Source: Tannerellaceae bacterium (GTDB lineage Bacteria; Bacteroidota; Bacteroidia; Bacteroidales; Tannerellaceae). From it: a stretch of DNA of 43,265 bases. The stretch covers positions 1-43,265 of the forward strand of contig JAIRPK010000048.1 in NCBI GenBank assembly GCA_031257015.1. Reading direction: 5' to 3'. Of this stretch, positions 36,518 through 43,265 are shown piece after piece. The translations under genes and the position numbers were made by a program. Positions within the stretch are counted from its first letter, which is position 1, and each line of letters begins with the position of its first letter. The notes below the pieces were generated by a model that had not been told where the DNA came from, made no database searches, and was given only the letters and a program-made list of their open reading frames with translations.

Positions 36518-37223
36518 AAATTCACGAACTCTTTTTACGGATCTCTGAGAATACCGTAGCTATTAAATTTTATAGAATAAACCAGTTTCGCACTTAACAG
36601 CTTTCAAGACAAGCAAGCGATAGATAATGTTTACAAATGATTTTTGTCTTTTGTAAAACTTATGTATATTTCTTTTTCTATAAAAATTGTTTTGAGAATA
36701 TTGTGATCTTTTTTTTAATCTTCCAATAAAAAGGCAAAGTGCATTTTTGCCTTTACTATGTAATAGTATATTTTAAAGCTAGTAGTTTCTTGCTATATTT
36801 CTTTTGTCTTTACTACACTAAATTTTACGCTTGTTTTAACTAACTTTTGTTACTTGCGTGAAGATTTGCATGTATTTTTTTAGTCTATTTGCAGAAAAAC
36901 TTCTTGCTGTTGCTTGTTCTGTTGTTTTGGACTTACAAAGACAGATATGTTTTTTTTGTGAAAAATACTGTGTTTGCGCGACGGACGGCGTTGTTGTATT
37001 TTGCTTCGTAAAATTGTCCTATCAGTTTAAATAGAATTTAATAAGCGGTATGATAATGTTTTTTATTTTTTATTTATTGATTATATATGTCTGTGAAAAA
37101 TGTTTTCATACATCTTATAAAACTATCGACTTTGCTGAACTGCAAATCATCTATATTTGGAGTTCGCAAATGTTTGTTATGGTGATATTTTGGGGGGGGG
37201 CTTTCTGTTGAGTTGGAATAACA
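36518..37223. other. AT-rich convergent gap without genes
   Basis: No coding, RNA or repeat feature is supported. It contains a small hairpin (AAAGGCAAA at 36730-36738 with TTTGCCTTT at 36746-36754) and a run of nine G at 37192-37200, 24 bp beyond the stop of the methyltransferase gene. Confidence 0.5.
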
Positions 37224-37925
37224 TTAATTATTCTTGCCTATGACGGTAAATGATTTTATAAATAAAATAAACCATTCGCGGTGCAAGACTGTGTTTGGAA
37301 ACAGTGCAAGTAATTCTCGCTTGCTTAATAAACGATGTCCATCAATATGACTTTGAGCTTGTTTTTTATCCGTAGCTTTTAAAAACCATCCCAGATTGAA
37401 ATGTAATAGCAGCCATATTCGCACTGAAACGGGAAGCCAGTGAAAAAATGGTGTGACAAAATGAGGCTCAACAGGGAACCAAAAATTTGGTGTTTGCAGA
37501 TAATATGTTTCAGCTACCCGCTTAATCTCATTTGCGAATTTTATTCTGTTCTCATCATTTCCGACATGCTCTATTACAGAATTTGAATGAGCAATATGGA
37601 ATGATTTGTCAGTAAAATTTGTCAAATTGCAGCCGTCGCCATTATGAAAACTGAAAATATCATCGTTTTCCGGCAATGGCTGGTTAGAAGGCAAATTGAC
37701 TAAAGCTATTTTTACTTTGTTTTCTATCAAAAAACTTTCGGGAATTATGTTCCAATATAACTTTGTGCCGCCAATATCAATGATATTTACTTTTCCGTAT
37801 TTTATGAAATATTCCGTTATAAGTTGTTTCAATCTTTCGGCTCTTTTTGCGCGTAACTTAAATGCGAATGATTTTTTTGACTGATAATTAATAAATTTTT
37901 TTGCAATGAAATATGTATTTGACAT
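37224..37925 (-). CDS. Class I SAM-dependent methyltransferase
   Basis: A 233-residue methyltransferase-like protein. The SAM-binding motif I is VNIIDIGGTKLYW near 47-59, and the later acidic strand end appears as HNGDGCNL, then SFHIAHSNSVIEHVG, where EHV is typical of the Methyltransf_11 group. The C-terminal third contains WLPVSVRIWLLLHFNLGWFL, an amphipathic or membrane-near stretch. The substrate is unknown; relatives often modify cell-surface sugars. It is a single AT-rich gene, convergent to der, with array D beyond its 5' side. A TATATTTG box on the minus strand at 38138-38145 could be its -7 element, giving a leader of about 200 nt. Confidence 0.78.
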   Translation of the reverse strand: MSNTYFIAKKFINYQSKKSFAFKLRAKRAERLKQLITEYFIKYGKVNIIDIGGTKLYWNIIPESFLIENKVKIALVNLPSNQPLPENDDIFSFHNGDGCNLTNFTDKSFHIAHSNSVIEHVGNDENRIKFANEIKRVAETYYLQTPNFWFPVEPHFVTPFFHWLPVSVRIWLLLHFNLGWFLKATDKKQAQSHIDGHRLLSKRELLALFPNTVLHREWFILFIKSFTVIGKNN

Positions 37926-38300
37926 GAGTATTTAAGAGTTTGTGAATTTTTTTACTTTAAATTTCCTGGCAAATGAAAGAAGAGTATAACTGTTTGTTTT
38001 TCTTTAATTTTATTCTGAAGCTCTGCTGTTTTTTTTTAGATTCTTAAAGCATACAACCGTGAATAAGAACATTAGTTCAATGATGTTTTGTTATTAGATT
38101 ACTTTTTGTGTCATTCTTTTTTTTGTTTTTATTCGTACAAATATACTGTTTATTTTGAATCCGGCTATTCTTTTCATTAAGAAATGTTGCTGCGTCTGTT
38201 TTGCTGCATATATATTAATGTGTAAAATGGAATTGCTGCTCCTGTTTGATGTTTTTATCATTACTGAAGTGCAAAATTCACGTTTTCTCTTCATTGTGCT

Positions 38301-38552
38301 GTTACAAAAGTCTGTTGAACGTGTTTTTTGTGCAGTTGTAATGTTACAAAAGTTTGTCGGACGTGTTTTTCGTGCAGTTGTAATGTTACAAAAGTTTGTC
38401 GAACGTGTTTTTCATGCAGTTGTAATGTTACAAAAGCTTGCCGGACGTGTTTTTCATGTTGTTGTGACGTTACAAAAGTCTGTCGGACGTGTTTTTCATG
38501 CTGTTGTAATGTTGCAAAAGTCTGTCGGACGTGTTTTTTACATTTTTGCAAT
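38301..38552. repeat. Array D: six tandem 42-bp units
   Basis: Units start at 38301, 38343, 38385, 38427, 38469 and 38511, exactly 42 bp apart, with partial copies at both ends. Each has two small palindromic zones about half a unit apart: TGTAATGTTACA over the junction and GGACGTGT in the middle. The minus strand of most units carries TCCGACA, also found in arrays A and B. All six frames stay largely open because 42 is a multiple of three; no protein is proposed. The array lies in the gap between a minus-strand gene (start 37925) and a plus-strand gene (start 38692). Flanking DNA at 37926-38293 is AT-rich without a gene. Confidence 0.93.
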
Positions 38553-38628
38553 GTTACAATGATTGGAGGTGCGTGTGGTTAACACTATTTTCCAGATTTG
38601 TCTGGCTGCGAAAAAAAAATGATGAAAA

Positions 38629-38658
38629 TTTGCAGTTTAAAAAAATGTATTACCTTTG
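38629..38658 (+). promoter_or_regulatory. Promoter of the 38692-39564 gene
   Basis: TTTG at 38629-38632, an 18-bp spacer and TACCTTTG at 38651-38658 match the Bacteroidota consensus, with a spacer one base short. The start site near 38665 gives a short leader to the ATG at 38692. Confidence 0.65.
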
Positions 38659-38691
38659 CATTAATTAAAAACTTAATTAAAAACAGATACT

Positions 38692-39564
38692 ATGGCAGCA
38701 AATCTTTTCATTGGATTTAGTACAATTATTGCAAGATTGCATTTAAATTATCATTTTGAATTGTTCTACGACATTATCCGTCGGACAGAACTTGAAGTAG
38801 CGAAGATTTCGGCTCTGACAGAGCCGTTTAATAAACTTCGGGCGGCTTTCAGTCATGAAGAAAAAGCGTATAAGCGTCATAAATTGATTGAATCGGACGA
38901 GATGAAAGACCTTGATAAATGGAGGTTGGGGCTTGTGTCAACTTTGTCCGGGAATATTAATGTGAGGTTGAAAAGTGTTGACGCTGAAGAGCGAAAGGCG
39001 GCGAGATTGTTGAAAACTGAGATACTTCAGGCTTATAAAAAGATTTACAAACTTCCTGCGGAGGAGAAAACGGCGGCGATAACTAACATGATTAATGATT
39101 TTCAAAAAACGAAATATCAGTCAGCTGTCGTTAAGCTTCAACTGAATGGAACGATAAATGAACTCATTTCTGCAAATCACGACTATAACCAGAAATTTGA
39201 CGTGAAAACCGATGAGGATCGTTTGTTAAAAGAGACCGGTTCGCCGACTGACGCCCGTCCGGCGACTAATGATGCTTTCAAAGCGCTGCTCAAATGGATT
39301 GAGGCACTTCATGATGTCAACTTGTTGACGACCAAGGATGCTGATTTACATGAAACTATCATGAAAATCGTTTTTACAATTAATGGTCTTCTTGATGAAG
39401 CAAAGAAGAGTTATGCTCATCGGAAAAAGAAAAAAAATAAAGATGAATCGGCTGCTTCGATTGATGTCGACAATGTGCAAAAGGATGCTGCGACAGATGC
39501 GACTGACTGCATTATGGACAAAAAAGACGAATCAACTGATACGGATGATAATAATAATGAATGA
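38692..39564 (+). CDS. Probable DUF6261-family protein
   Basis: A 290-residue, mainly helical cytoplasmic protein without signal peptide. It resembles the Bacteroidota family DUF6261 from memory of its layout (an N-terminal helical block with repeated basic and acidic helices, then a middle block near TGSPTDARPATNDAFKALL), but I could not verify this. The last 40 residues are low-complexity: a basic stretch (HRKKKKNKDE) then an acidic tail. No catalytic motif is seen and no function is proposed. It is a single-gene unit with its own promoter and terminator, directly downstream of array D. Confidence 0.7.
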   Translation: MAANLFIGFSTIIARLHLNYHFELFYDIIRRTELEVAKISALTEPFNKLRAAFSHEEKAYKRHKLIESDEMKDLDKWRLGLVSTLSGNINVRLKSVDAEERKAARLLKTEILQAYKKIYKLPAEEKTAAITNMINDFQKTKYQSAVVKLQLNGTINELISANHDYNQKFDVKTDEDRLLKETGSPTDARPATNDAFKALLKWIEALHDVNLLTTKDADLHETIMKIVFTINGLLDEAKKSYAHRKKKKNKDESAASIDVDNVQKDAATDATDCIMDKKDESTDTDDNNNE

Positions 39565-39654
39565 AAGGCGATTTAACCGGTATGAACGTAAATTTAATTT
39601 TGAATAGATATTTGAGGTTCATTTTTTTGTGATTTTAAAATTTATGATCAATGG

Positions 39655-39679
39655 AGCGCTCCTAGTGGGCGCTTTTTTT
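39655..39679 (+). terminator. Rho-independent terminator of the 38692-39564 gene
   Basis: A 7-bp stem (AGCGCTC with GGGCGCT, one T-G pair) and a 5-nt loop are followed by seven T residues, 91 bp after the stop codon. The stretch from here to 40102 shows no gene. Confidence 0.8.
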
Positions 39680-40102
39680 GTGTAATGATGTTACTAATTT
39701 ATGTGGTGTATTTGCGGATACAAGGGAGAATTATTCTTTATTCCAGCAAAGGCAAACGGGTTGTGCCTGTAAATATTCAGGTGGGCAAAAATTTATTTTG
39801 ATGTGCTTCCGGCAAGATGTTGTTTGTCTTGTTAGGTTGACGGGGGCGAATATATTTTCCAACTAATTTTAACACCAATGGCGCATAACGTTTGGCGATA
39901 TGAAATGTAGCGGATTGCAGCAAACTTATTCCTTGTTGCTGAGATTGCAAATAGCGCTGAAACTGCTATGTTTTATGACTGCGTGTTAGTAGCAGTTATT
40001 ATTTCTTTGGATTTTTGTGTCAAATATGATTAAACCTTTTATTGCTTTTATTTGGTCTATTGCTATTCTCATTGTATTAGATATTTGTTTAATTGAGATT
40101 CA

Positions 40103-40644
40103 TTATTTATATGCAATAATATATTTCCCGTCTGCAATTACTTTATTGTTATCGACAGTCAATTTCGTGCCGGCAGGAAGCTCGATTATAACACGTGCAT
40201 CACCGGCAGGCATTTTGAATACGCCGCCGGACGATACGTTTTTGGCGACATATTCTTTGCTTATAATATCGAAAAGGTCAACACTGCCTTTTGCAGAATA
40301 TTTTACCGATTTATTTTTTCACGAGGATTGTAGTACAAATAAACAGGATAGGGGCGCTCGGCGTAGAAGTCTGTCGCATTACAGTTTAATTGAAGTATAT
40401 CTTAGACATTGGTCTTCTTTATTATAGCTCCGAAAAGTTCCATCGGCGAGGAGCTATATACGCTGAACATGCTTTCGGGCGGATTCCCTTTCGACCATTT
40501 AGGCACTTCCCCCAAAGCCACAGGACTTTTTCCTGCGAGTGAAGGCTTTTTGTAATCGTCGTCCACGCGGCGCAGTCCTTCGTAAGAAATAATATTGTTC
40601 GCTATATCTTTCATTTCGGGGAACCACTGATGTTCATCGTCAAT
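40103..40644 (-). pseudogene. C-terminal relic of an unidentified protein, with stop and frameshift
   Basis: Reading the minus strand from 40644: DDEHQWFPEMKDIANN, then VPKWSKGNPPESMF and ELFGAIIKKTNV up to a TAA near 40402. The same frame goes on with DILQLNCNATDFYAERPYP and VYLYYNP, then a frameshift near 40315, then KGSVDLFDIISKEYVAKNV, FKMPAGDARVIIELPAG and YIIAYK to a TAA at 40103. The continuity across both lesions shows one decayed gene of at least 175 codons. The N-terminal part is lost at the junction with the traQ relic. The style (a tail of short strands closing in a beta sandwich) would fit a secreted Bacteroidota enzyme, but I do not recognise the family. Confidence 0.65.
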
Positions 40645-41022
40645 CTACATCGGGAAGAACAGGCGACATGCGTTTGCATTATTGAGCATCCATTTGCCGA
40701 TAGCCCTGGCATAATTTCCAAACGGACGAAAAGGGAGTTACGCCTCGACGACGGCAGGGTTTTAACGCCAAATGATTTGTTCCCGCTGAAAAAGAAACTT
40801 TTCGTTTGTATTATACCTCGCAATGCACAGACCTGCAAAATTTGGATATTTATATTGAAGATAATTTCGGGCAGGCGGTGCAAAAAAAAACTTAATTTCA
40901 GTAATGAAAGCCCTGAAAAACCGGACGAAAAGGTATTGAAATTTGTACAGGAACGCTTTCCCGGGCTGAAACCCGAAAAGGAAAAAACTCAGCAAAAAGC
41001 AGATGCGAAAATGAAAATTTAG
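40645..41022 (+). pseudogene. traQ: traQ (DUF3872) relic of a conjugative transposon
   Basis: The C-terminal two thirds of a TraQ-like protein can be pieced together over several frames: HNFQTDEKG, then ELRLDDGRVLTPNDLF, then PAEKETFRLYYTSQCTDLQ and NLDIYIEDNFGQAVQKK, then NFSNESPEKPDEKVLKFVQ to the stop. At least three frame changes are needed. TraQ is the last gene of the transfer operon in CTnDOT-type elements. The N-terminal signal and lipobox are not found; the left end runs into the minus-strand relic. A hairpin (41032-41056) follows, as expected for an operon end. Confidence 0.72.
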
Positions 41023-41031
41023 TCTAAAAAA

Positions 41032-41056
41032 ACGGACGGTTGTTGATACCGTCCGT
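41032..41056. terminator. Hairpin after the traQ relic
   Basis: A 9-bp stem (ACGGACGGT at 41032-41040 with ACCGTCCGT at 41048-41056) with a 7-nt loop. There is no T run downstream on the plus strand, but the minus strand has TTTTTTAG after it, so it can also end the minus-strand lipoprotein gene. Confidence 0.5.
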
Positions 41057-41173
41057 AATAGAAAACAACTGCCTGCTTTCTCGGTGTTCATATTTACGTG
41101 AAATAACTCCATTGACAGGCGGATTCGGGATTGCAGTTGTTCTACTGTAACCGAATTATTTCCTGTAAAGCCA

Positions 41174-41776
41174 TTATTTGATTTCAAGTTCATGACCTGC
41201 CAGCAAAGCGCCTTTCCATTTCCCGCGTACAAGTTTAATATTACCTGTGTGTGTTTCTCTCACGGTCAAGATATATGACAAAGAGAACTCTTTGATAATT
41301 AACGTTGGGTAGATAAAAATTCTTGTTTGGGGAGGAATGGTTACTTCACTTTTGCTGACTGGCGCAGAAGATTGAATCTGTGTTTGACTGTCGCTGGAAA
41401 ACAGCCAATCTCTCTTGTCGTCAATATTGATAGCATCCGGCTCTGACAGATACGAAGGTATATTAACCATTATACTGTCCGGCAGCAATGAAAAAATATA
41501 TGGCTCATCGCTTGTAAAGAAAGAACACTCTTGCATGTTTCTTGATGCGTCGTAGATATATTTTTGCGTTACGGAAGTATTGTTATTGAACTCTATCAAT
41601 GGTCTTTCCTTTCTGTATTCCTTGATAATGTCCCCTTCATCATATACATATTGTATTTTTTCATACATATATGTTTTAGGAATTTTCTCTTCGGTTTTTT
41701 CATTCTCGACAAGATTATCAGGAGTACATGAAATAAGTAATGATAGGATAACCGGTATTAAATGATATGTTTTCAT
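41174..41776 (-). CDS. Lipoprotein with a possible aerolysin/ETX-MTX2-like beta region
   Basis: A 200-residue predicted lipoprotein. The signal MKTYHLIPVILSLLISC puts the lipid cysteine at 17. The mature protein is beta-rich. The segment SSAPVSKSEVTIPPQTRIFI then LSYILTVRETHTG and GKWKGALL resembles the Ser/Thr-rich strands and PP turn of ETX/MTX2-type pore-forming domains; this is a pattern impression, not a confirmed match, and the protein is short for a full toxin. It could equally be an orphan surface lipoprotein. It has its own promoter (41856-41886) and is the only intact gene in the relic-filled right end. Confidence 0.65.
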   Translation of the reverse strand: MKTYHLIPVILSLLISCTPDNLVENEKTEEKIPKTYMYEKIQYVYDEGDIIKEYRKERPLIEFNNNTSVTQKYIYDASRNMQECSFFTSDEPYIFSLLPDSIMVNIPSYLSEPDAINIDDKRDWLFSSDSQTQIQSSAPVSKSEVTIPPQTRIFIYPTLIIKEFSLSYILTVRETHTGNIKLVRGKWKGALLAGHELEIK

Positions 41777-41855
41777 AACTTATTTGTATAAATATTGAAT
41801 CTATCTTCTCAAAAATTCAGATAAATTACTATGTTTGTCGATTCGTTTATGATGC

Positions 41856-41886
41856 CAAAACTATAAAGCATATTTTATAAAAACAA
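41856..41886 (-). promoter_or_regulatory. Promoter of the 41174-41776 lipoprotein gene
   Basis: On the minus strand TTG (41884-41886), a 20-bp spacer and TAGTTTTG (41856-41863) match the Bacteroidota consensus. The start site would be near 41849, giving a leader of about 70 nt. Confidence 0.65.
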
Positions 41887-41910
41887 GCACAGTTGCTATT
41901 TTGGGCATTT

Positions 41911-42550
41911 TTTAACTATTGCGGCAAATACTACAAGGAAGTGAAAAATCTTAAACATTCAGTCCTCTTTTGAGGGAGATTTATGGATAAAAGGCAAGCG
42001 CAAAAAAAACGGAATAGAGTATAAAATTCCACTGCTTAATATTCCCCAAATGATTATGGAAAAATACAGGGGAAAGGCAAAGAATAATCTGGTACTTCCC
42101 GTCTATCAGGCAATGATTTATAACAAATATCTCAAGGAAATAGGCAAGATATGCGGCATCGCCACAAGAATGTCGTTTCACACAGCGAGGCATACTTTCG
42201 CAACACTTGCCCTGACGAGGGGCGTATCCATTGAAAGTGTCAGCAAGATGCTTGGCCACAGTAATATACAGACACCGCAGAGATATTCCAAGGTAACGGA
42301 AAACAAGGTAAGCAACGAGATGAACGCCTTTGTCGAAAGTGTCAAAAAATGGGATATGAAATTTAAGCCGGCATCAGTTATGGAGGAAATAAGGATTGAG
42401 AGTGTAACGAAATCGCTCGGAATTTCTACCGGAAAAGCTGCGGACACGCTTTGGGAAAATCTTATCCCAACGGTATTAATCATTATACAGAATACTATTG
42501 AGACTATCATCGACAGGCCGGCAAGCAGTACAGCTTCTATTCCGCCATGA
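41911..42550 (+). pseudogene. 5'-truncated tyrosine integrase relic
   Basis: The catalytic domain of a Bacteroidota tyrosine recombinase. YYKEVKNLK is followed by a frameshift near 41965, then QSSFEGDLWIKGKRKKNG and YKIPLLNIPQMIMEKY, SFHTARHTFATLAL (HxxR box) and GHSNIQTPQRYSKV (second His and the nucleophilic Tyr). The N-terminal core-binding domain is missing, and the first catalytic Arg region (usually TGxRxSD) has decayed to CGKYYKEV. The intact frame after the shift runs on to 42550, but family similarity fades after about 42360 and the end runs into the antisense YhfC relic. Together with the traQ relic it points to a lost integrative element. Confidence 0.8.
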
Positions 42551-42893
42551 CCTATACCGTAAGCTAATCCAGTGCCTATACCGTTGTATTTTTTCTTTAA
42601 TATTTTGAAGGAAATAAAACGGGCTGTTTCCTCGAATAAACCTGCCATTAAAGCACCGTTAAGTTATAAAAATAAGCGGTTTACTCTTTAACGCGAATTT
42701 GCCGATAACAATTGAATGGATAGAACTTTCTAGTATCATGGCAAAAATAAAAAAAAACGGCAATGCCGAAAAGCATAGGGACAAGTTTGCCATTGTATTT
42801 TTTATAAAAAATGACAAACAAAGCAATTGGCAGTCATATCGAAATAATTGCCGATATTGCCATGCAAATGATTGAAAAAATTGATACCTGCAT
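42475..42893 (-). pseudogene. YhfC-type membrane protein relic (putative intramembrane protease family)
   Basis: On the minus strand from the ATG at 42893: VSIFSIICMAISAIISI, an in-frame TGA, LPIALFVIFYKKYNGKLVPM, a frameshift at a run of nine T, FIFAMILESSIHSIVIGKF and ALKSKPLIFIT, another shift, then ALMAGLFEETARFISF, KKYNGIGTGLAYGIGHGGIE and AVLLAGLSMI. The EETARF and GHGGIEA blocks are typical of the YhfC family. One stop and two frameshifts make it non-functional. It breaks off near 42475, where it meets the integrase relic in the opposite direction. Confidence 0.72.
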
Positions 42894-43147
42894 TGTATTA
42901 TAACTGTTGCATTAATATTCCGCATAAAACTTCCGGCGTTTGCGCCTTACCTGCAAGTCCTCTATTTAGAGGAATATTTGCTAAAAAACTTTTCTTAAAC
43001 ATTAGAATTATATCTTTATTATTATTTTGTTTGGGCGTAAAGGTATGTTTTATTTTTCAGACAGTGAATAATAATTTTCAATGATTTGTTGTTTTCTTTC
43101 AAAACGTTGATTCCTGTTTTCAAAACTCCATTGTTGATATTCGTTTG

Positions 43148-43180
43148 GTAAATATACCTAAAAAAAGCCTCTGCAGCCAA
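43148..43180 (-). promoter_or_regulatory. Possible minus-strand promoter upstream of the YhfC relic
   Basis: TTTG (43177-43180), a 21-bp spacer and TATATTTA (43148-43155; one mismatch to TAnnTTTG) on the minus strand. It would read towards the YhfC relic, 255 bp away. Nothing else is supported in 42894-43265. Confidence 0.4.
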
Positions 43181-43265
43181 AGCAGGACAAAAACAGGAAA
43201 AAATCTTCATTAACAGCAGATTAACGAGAAAAGACCTTCATTTCTGACTTGAGGTAAAGACATAA

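Noticed and set aside
36730..36754. Hairpin as terminator of der
   Set aside because: It is more than 200 bp after the stop and lacks a T run on the plus strand; too weak to call.
37192..37200. Run of nine G as a phase-variation switch
   Set aside because: It lies outside any reading frame, 24 bp after a stop codon, and no promoter spacer includes it.
38291..38582. Reading frames on both strands over array D
   Set aside because: Same reason as array A: the repeat length is a multiple of three and the peptides are pure repeat translations.
40017..40427. 136-codon plus-strand frame
   Set aside because: It runs antisense to the better-supported minus-strand relic and has no recognisable family.
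40762..41232. 156-codon minus-strand frame
   Set aside because: It overlaps the traQ relic antisense and the end of the lipoprotein gene; no start signal or family.
42178..42478. Minus-strand frame under the integrase
   Set aside because: Below about 42475 this frame is only the antisense of the integrase relic; the YhfC similarity is limited to the part above it.

Overview
The window is chromosomal DNA from a Bacteroidales-type bacterium (phylum Bacteroidota). The evidence is a SusC/SusD pair, a complete rnf operon headed by rseC, the rpmF-fabH-era-der cluster preceded by a DUF177 gene, BF3164- and NVEALA-type exported products, a relic of the conjugative-transposon gene traQ, and several promoters of the Bacteroidota form TTTG or TTG, 18-21 bp, TAnnTTTG. 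The genus cannot be fixed from sequence alone; a gut or anaerobic-community member with propionate and Rnf metabolism fits.

Layout. 1-370: tandem array of a 42-bp unit. 701-4963: a giant acyl-CoA dehydratase activase. 5454-9352 (minus): an orphan HsdR_N-type nuclease, two Sel1-repeat proteins and an unrecognised protein. 9489-9612: array of 21-bp palindromes. 9929-14987 (plus): tRNA-editing protein, undecaprenyl-phosphate sugar transferase, ruvX, def, and methylmalonyl-CoA decarboxylase-type carboxyltransferase plus biotin carrier. 15105-18094 (minus): DUF1848 protein, BF3164-type lipoprotein, an NVEALA peptide gene with an in-frame stop, and a frameshifted thioredoxin-like lipoprotein. 18572-25026 (plus): rseC-rnfBCDGEA-galE, closed by a strong terminator. 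25801-26745: a truncated C10 protease. 26946-31669 (minus): susD/susC with promoter and terminator. 32466-36517 (plus): DUF177-rpmF-fabH-era-der. 37224-37925 (minus): a methyltransferase. 38301-38552: a second 42-bp array. 38692-39564: a probable DUF6261 protein. 40103-42893: mostly relics (an unidentified C-terminal fragment, traQ, a tyrosine integrase, a YhfC-type membrane protein) around one intact lipoprotein gene.

Function. The core blocks cover redox and energy metabolism (Rnf, carboxyltransferase plus biotin carrier, activase), envelope glycan synthesis and import (sugar transferase, GalE, SusCD), and translation or cell cycle (def, rpmF, era, der). AT-rich single genes with frameshifts sit between them as accessory DNA.

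Most notable observation. Tandem arrays with a period of 21, 22 or 42 bp, built around small palindromes, occupy the gaps between divergently transcribed genes (9353-9928, 31670-32465, 37926-38691, and a decayed one at 18095-18571). A further array lies at the left edge of the window. The unit sequences differ between arrays, but the spacing stays at two or four DNA helical turns. This looks like a class of phased intergenic element rather than coding DNA or CRISPR.
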